Assembly: GCA_027013295.1 (NCBI GenBank)
Contig: JALUXP010000023.1
Location: 1-64,000, forward strand
From: Sulfurimonas sp.
GTDB lineage: Bacteria; Campylobacterota; Campylobacteria; Campylobacterales; Sulfurimonadaceae
DNA: 64,000 nt
Direction of reading: 5' to 3'
Below, in pieces: positions 47,533 through 56,262 of the stretch (position 1 is its first letter; the number at the start of each line of letters is the position of its first letter). Both the position numbers and the translations under genes were made by a program. The notes below the pieces were generated by a model, which was not told the DNA's origin, searched no databases, and saw nothing but the letters and a program-made list of their open reading frames with translations.

Positions 47533-47548
47533 TTAGCCCGAAGGCTAA
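47533..47548. terminator. Hairpin between dgt and rpsU
   Basis: TTTAGCC-CGAA-GGCTAA forms a 6-bp stem (TTCG loop on the minus strand) in the 46-bp gap between convergent dgt and rpsU. It is likely a shared terminator, although no long U-run follows. Confidence 0.5.
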
Positions 47549-47551
47549 TTC

Positions 47552-47764
47552 TTATAGGCGTGATTCGTAGCGTCTCATCATATAAAGACGCTTAAGCATT
47601 TTCTTACGAGAAGCTATTTTGAATTTCTTACGCTTTTCTGTTTCAGTTTCGTGGAAACGGCGAGCACGAGCTTCAGTAACGATTAAGTTACGGTCAGTCT
47701 GCTTCTTGAAACGGCGGTAAGAAGCATCAAAATTATCATCTGAACGAAGTACTATTCCTGGCAT
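47552..47764 (-). CDS. rpsU: 30S ribosomal protein S21
   Basis: The 70-residue basic protein begins [20 protein letters not shown] and ends in an arginine/lysine-rich helix ([17 protein letters not shown]), as is typical of S21 in this group. S21 assists mRNA binding and start-site use on the 30S subunit. It is a single gene. Confidence 0.97.
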   Translation of the reverse strand: MPGIVLRSDDNFDASYRRFKKQTDRNLIVTEARARRFHETETEKRKKFKIASRKKMLKRLYMMRRYESRL

Positions 47765-47831
47765 ATCACATCACCCACTTTCTTTTAATATTAATACCCG
47801 AGAGTATTTGAACTCGCATTATAGCCAAATT

Positions 47832-48179
47832 TTAGTGTCCTGTATAGTTCTCACCTTTTATTTCACCATATATATCAATAAATATATAGATAGTAGCTCT
47901 TTTTTTCTTTTTGATTTTTTCATTGTAAAAGCTAACTTCCCAGTCATTAGAACTTTGATGGTTTAATTTTTCTGCAGAGAGGACAGGTACATCTCTCCAG
48001 TTTTTTGGAATTTTTTTCGTAAGAGTAAGTCTTTTGATCTCCTCTTTTGCGATTCTAATAATGGCAGTTTTATTGAGTTTTTCATATTTGTCACCATTCG
48101 CGTAGTAGTAATAGCTATAACCATTTTTTGCAGATAAGGTGCTAACAATAAGAATAAGGGTAAGTAATAGAGTTTTAAT
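47832..48179 (-). CDS. Exported protein of unknown function with an apparent AUU start codon
   Basis: A 115-residue protein is read from ATT AAA ACT CTA: a signal peptide (MKTLLLTLILIVSTLSA) and a basic mature domain with NWRDVPVLSAEKL, NDWEVSFYNEK and ATIYIFIDIYGEIKGENY. No ATG, GTG or TTG fits. GAGGAG lies seven bases before the ATT, and the ATT overlaps the stop of the Crp/Fnr gene (AATTAA), as expected for coupled genes. AUU starts are rare but known from infC. The intact signal peptide right after the ATT supports this start. The domain is unrecognised; context suggests a nos-locus accessory. Confidence 0.7.
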   Translation of the reverse strand: MKTLLLTLILIVSTLSAKNGYSYYYYANGDKYEKLNKTAIIRIAKEEIKRLTLTKKIPKNWRDVPVLSAEKLNHQSSNDWEVSFYNEKIKKKKRATIYIFIDIYGEIKGENYTGH

Positions 48180-48807
48180 TGAAGAACTCCTCTAACTTTT
48201 CTTTATCAATTCTTTTAGATTTTATATCAATGATGTCGTGATCTTTAAAAAACTTGAGTATTCGTGAAAGTGTCTCTGGTGAGACACCTAGCATCTCAGC
48301 GATCATGATATTTTTTGTCTCAAAAAAATCATCCGCATGAGAATAAAGATACTTTGCAACTCTCTCTTTGGAGTCTAGTACCAAGTTTGTCGAGATGATA
48401 TTTTCTAGGTTTTTAATCTTTTTGATGAGAGATGTTTGAATTTGAAAAAGAAGTTTTGGATTTTTAAGCATAATTTTTTTGAGTTTTTCAAAATCTATTT
48501 TAAGATACTCCACATCAGAGTGTGCTTTTGCAGTTGCTGGATAAGGGATATGCTCAAAATTGGCTACTTCACCTATGAGTTCATATCCTTGAAAATATTT
48601 GAGCACTATCTCTTTATGATTGGAAGAGGTTTTGAAGAGTTTTATGATGCCGTTTGTGAGTAAATAAAGATACTCAGATTTGTCACCTTCGTAAAATATA
48701 AGCCCATCCTTTGCAATCCTATGTTCCGTGCTAAAAGACTCTATTTCAGAGATGGTTGCATCATCTAATTCGCTAAATAAAAGTATATTTTGTAGCTGTG
48801 TTCTCAT
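48175..48807 (-). CDS. Crp/Fnr-family transcription regulator (nosB locus)
   Basis: The 210-residue protein has an N-terminal sensor barrel, a dimerisation helix and a winged helix-turn-helix with recognition helix SPETLSRILKFF. It keeps the Fnr-type ExxSR motif, which reads TTGAT/ATCAA. It has no cysteine at all, so it cannot hold an Fe-S cluster. A haem-dependent NO sensor of DNR/NNR type is the best guess. I use the ATG at 48807, with AAGGA six bases before it, rather than the TTG just upstream. It is transcribed away from the nosB operon, with two perfect FNR-type boxes in between, and is followed by the AUU-start gene. Confidence 0.88.
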   Translation of the reverse strand: MRTQLQNILLFSELDDATISEIESFSTEHRIAKDGLIFYEGDKSEYLYLLTNGIIKLFKTSSNHKEIVLKYFQGYELIGEVANFEHIPYPATAKAHSDVEYLKIDFEKLKKIMLKNPKLLFQIQTSLIKKIKNLENIISTNLVLDSKERVAKYLYSHADDFFETKNIMIAEMLGVSPETLSRILKFFKDHDIIDIKSKRIDKEKLEEFFN

Positions 48808-48826
48808 CAAGATTCCTTAGGACAAA

Positions 48827-48883
48827 ATTATACGCTCTTTTTGTTAAATTGACCTTACCTATTTATGAATTGATATAAATCAA
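48827..48883 (-). promoter_or_regulatory. FNR-type box 1 and -10 element upstream of the Crp/Fnr gene
   Basis: TTGAT-ATAA-ATCAA (48870-48883) is a perfect consensus box. On the minus strand a TATAAT -10 box preceded by GCG lies at 48832-48827. The spacing is 47 bp, which is not class II, so the site may serve autoregulation or act upstream on the nos promoter. Confidence 0.6.
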
Positions 48884-48932
48884 GAAAAGTATTTCTAAGT
48901 ATATGTTTAAGTTATGAAAAATATATTATATA

Positions 48933-48975
48933 TTGATAAGAATCAACACCTAAAACTTAAGAAATATGCTATAAT
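48933..48975 (+). promoter_or_regulatory. nosB operon promoter with FNR-type box 2
   Basis: TTGAT-AAGA-ATCAA (48933-48946) is a perfect consensus box. TATAAT with an upstream TGC (extended -10) lies at 48970-48975, 33 bp from the box centre. This places the box near -41.5 of a start at about 48982, the classic class II activator position. The leader would be about 26 bases and includes the AAGGA ribosome site of nosB. Confidence 0.75.
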
Positions 48976-49007
48976 CTTTTAATTAATTATGTTTTAAGGA
49001 CACTATA

Positions 49008-49790
49008 ATGCATTCAAGTATAAAAAAAGCAAGAATCTTCGCCACTGTAGCACTGCTTATCTTAACATTTGCCTTTACTCTTCCTATGATAGCTTTCAAT
49101 GGAGCGTTAACTCAAATAGACAATCAAAAGGGTGATGAAATATCTCCTTTAACTACAGAGATATGGAATCTCTATAACCACGGTCGTTACAAGAGCCAAT
49201 CTATTCCTAAAGACGCGCATAATAATCTAACAAAGATGATAGAAAGTACATCAGAGATAGGTGTTGCTTCACTCCCAATCTGGGCTGTATCACTTGAAGC
49301 TCCAAACTACCCTAAAGAAGCTTTCCCAGAGGGTATTCCAGTTTTCTTTCACTTTGATGGTTTTAGTGGAGAAGTGCATGAGATGAATACAATCAACCAT
49401 TATGTTGGTATGGACCCTATGTGGGTTGGCGGGACATTTGAGCGAAGTGTTGGTACTTATGCTTTACTTCTTTTATCTTTAATTATGATTTATTTCATCG
49501 CGTATAACAATAAAATACTCAATTATTTGATGTTGATTCCTGCTTCTCTTCCACTTTTATTTATAGCGGATTATTCCTACTGGCTTTATTGGTTTGGACA
49601 CAATCTTCATAACTGGGGTGCCTTCAAAATCAAACCATTTATGCCAACAGTTTTTGGTGATGGGAAAATTGCACAGTTTACAACACACTCCTATCCAACC
49701 ATAGGTTTTTACTGTTTAGTTGTGATTAGCTTATTGAGTCTTTTAGCTTTCTTTGCAAAGCAAAAAGCACTTAAAGAGATGGAAGCTTAA
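49008..49790 (+). CDS. nosB: NosB, clade II nos membrane protein
   Basis: The 260-residue protein has a first membrane helix (about 10-30), a periplasmic domain of about 110 residues and then four membrane helices (from about 148). It matches NosB, which in clade II clusters such as that of Wolinella stands right after nosZ. Its role is unknown. It is the first gene of the operon here, because nosZ is absent from this locus. Histidine-rich motif WFGHNLHNWGAF lies between the last helices. Confidence 0.85.
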   Translation: MHSSIKKARIFATVALLILTFAFTLPMIAFNGALTQIDNQKGDEISPLTTEIWNLYNHGRYKSQSIPKDAHNNLTKMIESTSEIGVASLPIWAVSLEAPNYPKEAFPEGIPVFFHFDGFSGEVHEMNTINHYVGMDPMWVGGTFERSVGTYALLLLSLIMIYFIAYNNKILNYLMLIPASLPLLFIADYSYWLYWFGHNLHNWGAFKIKPFMPTVFGDGKIAQFTTHSYPTIGFYCLVVISLLSLLAFFAKQKALKEMEA

Positions 49791-49798
49791 TCGTTACG

Positions 49799-51016
49799 AT
49801 GCCAAATATTTTCATAACTTCTTTTCTTTTCTTTGCTACTATCTTAAGTGCGGGTGTACTTCAAGATGCCATAGATAAAGCTCCTGCTGGTTCTATCATA
49901 AAGTTGCCAGCTGGTGTTTATGAAGGTAGTATAGTGATTAACAAGCCTTTAAGTATTATAGGTAAAGAGAAGGGTGTTATTTTAGATGGGATGGGAAAAG
50001 GTACAGTTGTCACATCGAAGGCCTCTTTTGTCACTTTAAAAAATCTTACCATTAGAAATAGTGGAGCAAGAAGTGATAAGGTAGATGCTGCTATAAAAAT
50101 GTCTAATGCTTCGCAATGCGAGGTAAGTCACTGCACCATTAAAGATTGTTTATTTGGTATTGATTTTCAGATAGTAAATAATTCTATAATTGCTGATAAT
50201 AACATAACATCCAAAGATTTCTCACTTGGTTTGCGGGGAGATGGTATCCGCATCTGGGAATCCAATGATAATATCATCAAAAATAATTCGTTGATAAAAT
50301 CTAGGGATTTAGTAGTATGGTACTCAAATGGTAATCTTATAGAGGGAAATGTTGGTGAGCATAACCGATATTCACTCCACTTTATGCATGCTGGAAAAAA
50401 TATAGTAAAAAACAATCATTTCGCTTACAATAGTGTAGGGATATTTTTCATGTATTCAAAAGACACTATCGCTACTGGGAATGTGATCAAAAGTTCTCTT
50501 GGAGCTACAGGTATGGGCATAGGTCTAAAAGATGTATCAAATTTTATTCTCAAAGATAACACTATTATATATTGTGCACAAGGGATTTACATAGATAGAA
50601 GTCCGTTTGAGCCAGATACACATAACTGGATAGAGGACAATAAAATTTTGTACAATGCAGAAGCTATGCATTTTCATTCGCTGAGTGAAAATAATATTAT
50701 AAAAAATAATGTTATTATGGGCAATATAGAAGATATAGTAAATGATTCTCGTGCTAGTAAAACAGATAGAAATGAGGTGGTGGGTAATTATTGGGACAAT
50801 TATAGTGGTTTTGATAGGGATGGCGATAATGTAGGAGATACTCCGCATAAAATATATCAATATGCGGATCAACTTTGGGTGTTTAATCCTGATGTGAAGT
50901 TTTTTTACGGCTCTCCTGTTATCTCTTTACTTAATTTTTTAGCAAAATTAGCTCCATTTACAAAACCTCTTTTTATATTAGAAGATGCAAAACCTAAAGT
51001 AAAACTTAAAGGATAA
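49799..51016 (+). CDS. nosD: NosD, periplasmic copper-site maturation protein
   Basis: NosD is a periplasmic beta-helix protein needed, with the ABC transporter NosFY, to build the CuZ site. The 405-residue protein has a signal peptide and many right-handed beta-helix repeats (N-x-I-x-x-N). The NosD core motif is present as GIRIWESN, RDLVVWYSN and NRYSLHFMHAG. The C-terminus keeps NYWDNYSGFDRDGDNVGDTPH. It lies 8 bp after nosB. Confidence 0.94.
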   Translation: MPNIFITSFLFFATILSAGVLQDAIDKAPAGSIIKLPAGVYEGSIVINKPLSIIGKEKGVILDGMGKGTVVTSKASFVTLKNLTIRNSGARSDKVDAAIKMSNASQCEVSHCTIKDCLFGIDFQIVNNSIIADNNITSKDFSLGLRGDGIRIWESNDNIIKNNSLIKSRDLVVWYSNGNLIEGNVGEHNRYSLHFMHAGKNIVKNNHFAYNSVGIFFMYSKDTIATGNVIKSSLGATGMGIGLKDVSNFILKDNTIIYCAQGIYIDRSPFEPDTHNWIEDNKILYNAEAMHFHSLSENNIIKNNVIMGNIEDIVNDSRASKTDRNEVVGNYWDNYSGFDRDGDNVGDTPHKIYQYADQLWVFNPDVKFFYGSPVISLLNFLAKLAPFTKPLFILEDAKPKVKLKG

Positions 51017-51025
51017 GGGATAAAT

Positions 51026-51763
51026 ATGGCAAAGGTAAAAACAGATAGAAGAAAATTTATGAAATACTCATCATTGGGTGTTTTGGGTCTTGTCCTTGGC
51101 GGTGGTATAGTATTTTCACCCTATCCAGTTCAAGCTGAAAACAGACTTCGCCCTCCAGGTGCAGTTGATGAAGAGAGATTTCTAGGTCTATGCATCAAGT
51201 GTGGGCAGTGTTTGCAAGTGTGTCCATACCATTCCATAAAGTTATCAGATATAGTAAAAGGTTATGGTGTTGGGACACCCTACATAGATGCAAATGAGCG
51301 GGGTTGTTTCGCTTGTTCTGCTGTCCCTTGTGTTCTTGCATGTCCAAGTGGAGCACTTGATCATCATTGTGAAAAACCTGAAGATATTCACATGGGTGTA
51401 GCTGTACTAGAATTTCCAGATACTTGTCTTGCGATGAATAATACGCCAATTCCAGAAGGCTTTAGTAATAGGATGCACAAGTTTACAGACTCTGTAAGAG
51501 ATGTAACACAATTAGAGTTAGATGTGGTAAAAAAACTTGATGAGTTTGAGGGTAAACAGTGTACGCTTTGTGCAGATATGTGCCCAATTCCAAATCCAAT
51601 GAGTGCCATAGCGATGGTTTATGATAGTAGCGCGGGTGGTCATAAACCAGAGATTTATGATGGCTGTATAGGTTGTGGCGTATGTCAAGAGGTATGTCCA
51701 ACGCAGACACCATCAATAGTAGTAAAACCAAGGGAGACTTATGAATCAGTTTATCAAAGTTAG
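51026..51763 (+). CDS. nosG: NosG, NapG-like ferredoxin
   Basis: NosG is thought to pass electrons from the quinol pool toward NosZ together with NosH and the cytochromes c. The 245-residue protein starts with a twin-arginine type signal (RRKFMK) and has four [4Fe-4S] cysteine sets, the clearest being CIKCGQCLQVCP, CTLCADMCP and CIGCGVCQEVCP. Its 3' end overlaps nosC1 by 23 bases. Confidence 0.93.
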   Translation: MAKVKTDRRKFMKYSSLGVLGLVLGGGIVFSPYPVQAENRLRPPGAVDEERFLGLCIKCGQCLQVCPYHSIKLSDIVKGYGVGTPYIDANERGCFACSAVPCVLACPSGALDHHCEKPEDIHMGVAVLEFPDTCLAMNNTPIPEGFSNRMHKFTDSVRDVTQLELDVVKKLDEFEGKQCTLCADMCPIPNPMSAIAMVYDSSAGGHKPEIYDGCIGCGVCQEVCPTQTPSIVVKPRETYESVYQS

Positions 51764-52355
51764 TAGTGTAGCATTAGTAGTGAGTGCATCAATAATATTA
51801 GGTGGATGTAGCAGTGAACATGATGAAAATGCAAAAGAGGTAAAGACTCATGTTGCTACATCAGCGGGAATAGAAGTAGTAGCAAATACTCATGCAAATG
51901 AGATTAAAGTTGCACAAAAAGAGAGTGGAACTTCTGACGATAAGGCATACTACATGGACTATGGTGTTAAGTCGGCGTATCCAGAAGATGCAAAACCTGC
52001 CAATAAGGATGCATCAGTACGAATGAAACCAAGAACAAATATGGATGCAAATCTTCATGTGAGAAGTCCCTATGAACAAGTAACTGTTGCCATGATGGTC
52101 AATAAGCTCTCTAAAAAGTTTATAGTGAAGTGTTCAGCTTGTCATAGTGACTATGCCAATGGGATTATCGGGCCATCACTTTTAGGCAAAGATTCGGATT
52201 ATATATACAAAAAGTTAATATCATTCAAAAAAGACAAAACACTTAATGTCCTCATGAGTGGTTTAGTTTCACAAATGAGCGATACTGAGTTACGAGAGAT
52301 GGCTAATGAAGTATATAAATTTAACTTAAAGATTAGAAAGATGAAGGAACAATAA
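51741..52355 (+). CDS. nosC1: NosC1, lipoprotein cytochrome c
   Basis: The 204-residue protein has a lipoprotein signal (lipobox LGGC, Cys near 23), a linker of about 100 residues and a monohaem cytochrome c domain with CSACH and a likely axial Met in SQMSDTEL. It would be anchored to the membrane and feed electrons to the haem domain of NosZ. It overlaps nosG and nosC2. Confidence 0.9.
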   Translation: MNQFIKVSSVALVVSASIILGGCSSEHDENAKEVKTHVATSAGIEVVANTHANEIKVAQKESGTSDDKAYYMDYGVKSAYPEDAKPANKDASVRMKPRTNMDANLHVRSPYEQVTVAMMVNKLSKKFIVKCSACHSDYANGIIGPSLLGKDSDYIYKKLISFKKDKTLNVLMSGLVSQMSDTELREMANEVYKFNLKIRKMKEQ

Positions 52356-52852
52356 TGAAAAATATAATTGTAGGAAGTTTAACGGCTTTAATATTGGGTC
52401 TTATGGTGTTTATAATGATGGATGATGCAGTTTATCAGGGTGGTGAACACGCAAAGGTTATTCATGATTTTGGTGATAAACAAAATATCAGTGTTAAAAC
52501 TGTAGTTGTCCAAGACAAATCAGATAGAGAAAAAGAAAATGATGAGCTCAAAGCTTTACAGGAGAAGGCTGGAAGTACGAAAAAGTTTAAAACATCACTT
52601 GAGTATAAACGAAAATGTTCCTCTTGCCATGGCGTAACAGGGAGTGGGTATCAAAATGGTAGAAAGATGATGGGTCCAAAACTTTTTGGACAAAGTGAAG
52701 CAGAGCTTTATAAAAAACTCTCAGATTTTAAAGCGGGAAGAACTGAAAATCTTGTGATGAAAGGTCTTCTTATCAAAAATACTGATAAGGATTTAAAACG
52801 ATTAGCAAAAGAGATTAGTGAGTTTAAAGTAAGAGCGGCAGCTGCAAAGTAG
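52355..52852 (+). CDS. nosC2: NosC2, membrane-anchored cytochrome c
   Basis: The 165-residue protein has one N-terminal membrane helix and a monohaem cytochrome c domain with CSSCH. Aligned with NosC1, the axial Met position (SQMSD) reads IKNTD, so the sixth haem ligand at that place is missing. A Met in LVMKGLL or KMMGPKL could serve instead. The start overlaps the nosC1 stop by one base. It belongs to the same electron chain as NosG and NosH. Confidence 0.88.
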   Translation: MKNIIVGSLTALILGLMVFIMMDDAVYQGGEHAKVIHDFGDKQNISVKTVVVQDKSDREKENDELKALQEKAGSTKKFKTSLEYKRKCSSCHGVTGSGYQNGRKMMGPKLFGQSEAELYKKLSDFKAGRTENLVMKGLLIKNTDKDLKRLAKEISEFKVRAAAAK

Positions 52853-52865
52853 ATGGAGATAAAAT

Positions 52866-53771
52866 ATGGATAAGTTTAACTCAAGAGAGACCATAGCAAA
52901 TACAACATTCTGGTCCACTTTTTTTAATACTACAAAAGATGGTAAAAGAATCTTTAGTTATAGAATGAAAAGATGGATCCTTGTTATCAGCATACATCTG
53001 TTGTTTTTCTTGTCTTTTTTTATCGATTTGCAGGTGCTGGAGGGGACTTTGAATGGTTCTCGATTCTTAGGCTTTCACATGATAGATATCTATACCAATC
53101 TTCAAGTGATCGTAGCTACACATCATATACCAGTAAATATGATTATAGGGAGTTCGACAATACTTGTTGTTTATCTTCTTGTTGGTGGGAGAAGTTATTG
53201 TTCATGGGTTTGCCCCTATGGTATCATTAGTGAGATAGGCGAGAAGATAAACAACGCTCTTGTAAAGAAAAAAATCATTAAAAAAAGAGATTTTGACCAT
53301 CGAGTAAGATATATCTTTTGGGTTGCTTTTTTACTTATGTCTGCTTTTAGTGGTTATCTGGTTTTTGAGACATTTAATGTAGTGGGGATTCTCTCTCGGA
53401 TGATAGTCTATGGTTGGTCTTTGGCTTTTCTTTGGGTAGTAGCTGTTTTTCTTATAGAAACTTTTTACTCACGCCGTGCTTGGTGTACCTATGTCTGTCC
53501 AATAGGGACAACTTACGGAATGATAGGAAAAGCCTCAGCACTGAGAATAGAGTGGAATGACAACTGTGACCACTGTATGGTGTGCCATGATGTATGTTTT
53601 GAAAATCAGGTCTTAGAGATAACAAAAGCGAAGTATGATAAACAAAGAGAAGAGAAGAACATAACCAAAGAATACATTACTGGTGCAGATTGTACGCTTT
53701 GTGGTAGATGTGTTGATGTTTGTCATGAAGATGCTCTTAACTTTGATTTTAGATTAAAAAGTTTGGTGTAA
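52866..53771 (+). CDS. nosH: NosH, NapH-like quinol dehydrogenase membrane subunit
   Basis: The 301-residue protein has four to five membrane helices, two CxxxCP motifs at helix ends (CSWVCPYG, CTYVCPIG) and two C-terminal [4Fe-4S] sets (CDHCMVCHDVC, CTLCGRCVDVC). It would take electrons from menaquinol and pass them to NosG/NosC. The gene is 13 bp after nosC2 and 2 bp before nosF. Confidence 0.92.
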   Translation: MDKFNSRETIANTTFWSTFFNTTKDGKRIFSYRMKRWILVISIHLLFFLSFFIDLQVLEGTLNGSRFLGFHMIDIYTNLQVIVATHHIPVNMIIGSSTILVVYLLVGGRSYCSWVCPYGIISEIGEKINNALVKKKIIKKRDFDHRVRYIFWVAFLLMSAFSGYLVFETFNVVGILSRMIVYGWSLAFLWVVAVFLIETFYSRRAWCTYVCPIGTTYGMIGKASALRIEWNDNCDHCMVCHDVCFENQVLEITKAKYDKQREEKNITKEYITGADCTLCGRCVDVCHEDALNFDFRLKSLV

Positions 53772-53773
53772 AT

Positions 53774-54415
53774 ATGATAAAAGTAAATAATTTAACAAAG
53801 AAATTCGGGCAAAATATCTCACTTAATAATGTATCATGTGAATTTAAAAAAAATGATTATATCGCACTGATGGGTGCCAATGGTGCAGGTAAAACAACTC
53901 TGATCCGTTCTATACTTGGATATTATCACCCAGATGAAGGTAATGTTCTCATAGATGGTCTGGATCCTATTAAACAGCGTGTTGAGGTACTTACAAACAT
54001 CTCTTTTGTGCCACAACTTCCACCTCCTATCAAACTTTCCATTGAGGAGTTAATGAACTATGTATCTATAAGTAGCGGGATTGACAAAGATCTTATCAAG
54101 CACTACTCAAACGAGATGAAACTAGATATCAATGCAAACATGAACAAATCATTTTTTAAACTTAGTGGAGGGATGAAACAAAAACTTCTTATCGCTATAA
54201 GTCTTGCTAAAAAAAGTGGCATTATCATCTACGATGAGCCAACAGCCAACCTTGACCCAAAAGCAAGAGATGATTTTTATAGACTTTTAAAACAAAATGA
54301 AGAGGATAAAGTATTGCTTTTCGTGACACACAGACTTGAAGAGGTAGAGGAGTTGGTAAATCGACAAATCTACATGGACTTAGGCACAATAACATCAGAT
54401 GAGAGGGTATCATGA
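53774..54415 (+). CDS. nosF: NosF, ABC transporter ATPase
   Basis: The 213-residue ATPase has Walker A GANGAGKTT, the signature LSGGMKQK, Walker B IIIYDEPTANLD and a switch His in VTHRLEE. With NosY it forms the transporter that acts with NosD in CuZ assembly, probably on a sulfur species. Its stop overlaps the nosY start by ATGA. Confidence 0.95.
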   Translation: MIKVNNLTKKFGQNISLNNVSCEFKKNDYIALMGANGAGKTTLIRSILGYYHPDEGNVLIDGLDPIKQRVEVLTNISFVPQLPPPIKLSIEELMNYVSISSGIDKDLIKHYSNEMKLDINANMNKSFFKLSGGMKQKLLIAISLAKKSGIIIYDEPTANLDPKARDDFYRLLKQNEEDKVLLFVTHRLEEVEELVNRQIYMDLGTITSDERVS

Positions 54416-55239
54416 AAAATCTATATCTAATTGCATATCTTGATCTCAAAGAATCTATGCGGGCTAAATGGTTCTTGGTCTATTCGCTTGTATTTGGCGG
54501 TTTAATCGCTTTGTTTTTCATAGCAGGGGTAACAGAGTCGCAGGTGATGGGTTTTAGTGGACTGAGCCGTCTTTTGCTTATGTATATCCAGATTACCATC
54601 GTAATCTTACCTATATTTATCCTCATAACTACTGTGCGTTCCATCAGTGGAGATAGAGATAACCACATCTTAGAGTATATGCTCTCTTTTGCTATCTCAT
54701 TGAGACAGTATTACTGGGGTAAAATTATAGGTCGTTTTGTGACTGTATATATGCCTGTATTTTTAGCGATGGTTATCGCCATAGTATATGGCTGGGCTAT
54801 TGGTGCAGCGATTCCTTGGGGTATATTTTTCCTCTATACTGGTTTACTCTTTTCCCTTTCTTCTGCTTTTTTAGGGATAGCATTTTTTATCTCTTCGTTT
54901 GTAAAATCAAGTGAAGTAGCCTTAGGGGTAGCATTTTTTATATGGATATTTTTACTTGCCTTTATTGACATCGCACTTATCTCTTTGATGATGCAAAACA
55001 GATTTAGTGAGGAGCTTATTATCACTTTAGCACTGCTAAATCCTATGGAGATATTTCGTATAGCTGCGATCTCCTTGTTTGACCCAGAGCTAACAGTGAT
55101 GGGACCTGTTGCATTTACTATATTGGATACTATGAGTCAAATGAAGTTTGTTCTTCTCTCTATTGGGTATCCCATAGTTTTAGGTTTAGCATTTGCATAT
55201 GCAGGTTTTAGTATATTTAAGAAAAAAGATTTGGTTTAG
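54412..55239 (+). CDS. nosY: NosY, ABC transporter permease
   Basis: The 275-residue protein has six membrane helices and the ABC-2 type layout of NosY, with SGDRDNHILEYMLSFAI between helices two and three. It partners NosF. It ends 6 bp before nosL. Confidence 0.94.
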   Translation: MKNLYLIAYLDLKESMRAKWFLVYSLVFGGLIALFFIAGVTESQVMGFSGLSRLLLMYIQITIVILPIFILITTVRSISGDRDNHILEYMLSFAISLRQYYWGKIIGRFVTVYMPVFLAMVIAIVYGWAIGAAIPWGIFFLYTGLLFSLSSAFLGIAFFISSFVKSSEVALGVAFFIWIFLLAFIDIALISLMMQNRFSEELIITLALLNPMEIFRIAAISLFDPELTVMGPVAFTILDTMSQMKFVLLSIGYPIVLGLAFAYAGFSIFKKKDLV

Positions 55240-55245
55240 GAGTCA

Positions 55246-55719
55246 ATGATGAAAAAAATTGTTTTAATGTTTGTGATGCTTAGTAGTTTAGTTTTGGCTT
55301 ATGAGATGGACTATACAAAAGATACGAAGTGCGAAGTAAGGCATCTAAAGCTATATAAAGCACCAAAATGGACATCAAAGATAGAGCTTCAAAATGGAAA
55401 AAAAATCTTTTTTTCCTCCCCAAAATCTATGTTTGAATTTTACTTTAGACCTGCCAATTGGGCATATATCGGTGTAAAAAGTGAAAAAGATTTTAAAGAT
55501 ATCTTGGTTACTGATTATAATACAGGTAAGATCATAGAAGCAAGAGGTGCATTTTTTGTTTATGGTTCAAATGCTACCTCTCCAGCTGGAGATGACCTAG
55601 TCCCTTTTGACTCTTATAAACAAGCAAAAGAGTTTGCTAAAAAATATAATGGAAAAAGAGTTTTTGGATTTAAAGAGGTGAGCGAAGGATTAATCAATTG
55701 GCTCAACGATGATGTATAG
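55246..55719 (+). CDS. nosL: NosL-family protein 1 (no lipobox, no CxxC)
   Basis: NosL delivers Cu(I) to NosZ in other bacteria. The 157-residue protein has a signal peptide and the NosL fold landmarks KKIFFSSPKSMFEFYF and YNTGKIIEARGAFFVYGSNATSPAGDD. It has only one cysteine (DTKCEVRH) and no lipobox, so its copper ligands must differ from those of the second NosL at 57465-57956. It is the last of the canonical nos genes here. Confidence 0.85.
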   Translation: MMKKIVLMFVMLSSLVLAYEMDYTKDTKCEVRHLKLYKAPKWTSKIELQNGKKIFFSSPKSMFEFYFRPANWAYIGVKSEKDFKDILVTDYNTGKIIEARGAFFVYGSNATSPAGDDLVPFDSYKQAKEFAKKYNGKRVFGFKEVSEGLINWLNDDV

Positions 55720-55731
55720 AGGAAAAAAACG

Positions 55732-56256
55732 ATGAAAAAGCCAATGCCAAAAGATGAAGAGATAGTACTTGATCCAAAGAGATATATAGTAAGTGAAACA
55801 GATGAAAAAGGAAAGATTACTTTTTGTAATGATTATTTCATGGAAGTCTCTGGCTACAGTGAAGAGGAACTCATAGGGAAACCGCACTCTATTGTTCGTC
55901 ATCCAGATATGCCTAAGGTTGTCTTTAAGCTTTTATGGGAGACTATCTCTGCTGGAAAAAATATCAATGCAGTGGTTAAAAATCTTGCAAAGGATGGAAG
56001 ATACTACTGGATTTTTACAGAGTTTGAGATTAGAAAAGATACAGATACTGGTAAGATTATAGGGTATCATGCATCGAGAAAAACTATAAGTCCACATGTG
56101 ATAGAAATCATCGCAAATTTGTACGCAGAGTTACTCAAGATAGAAAAGTCTGATGGAGTAGAAGCTTCACAAATTTACCTTATTAACTTTCTAAAAGAAA
56201 AAGGTGATGATATGAATTTCGCAAATATTATGGAAGAGATACATAGATTTTATTAG
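55732..56256 (+). CDS. Aer/CetB-like PAS protein inside the nos operon
   Basis: The 174-residue soluble protein has one PAS domain (about residues 15-125) with the Aer-type sequence ITFCNDYFMEVSGYSEEELIGKPHSIVRHPDMPKVVF, reminiscent of FAD-binding Aer and Campylobacter CetB. A helical tail of about 50 residues follows. It has no output domain. It lies 12 bp after nosL and 6 bp before the second nosD. It may sense redox or energy state and signal to chemotaxis (CetA-like receptors) or to other proteins. The partner is not in this window. Confidence 0.8.
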   Translation: MKKPMPKDEEIVLDPKRYIVSETDEKGKITFCNDYFMEVSGYSEEELIGKPHSIVRHPDMPKVVFKLLWETISAGKNINAVVKNLAKDGRYYWIFTEFEIRKDTDTGKIIGYHASRKTISPHVIEIIANLYAELLKIEKSDGVEASQIYLINFLKEKGDDMNFANIMEEIHRFY

Positions 56257-56262
56257 GTCAAT

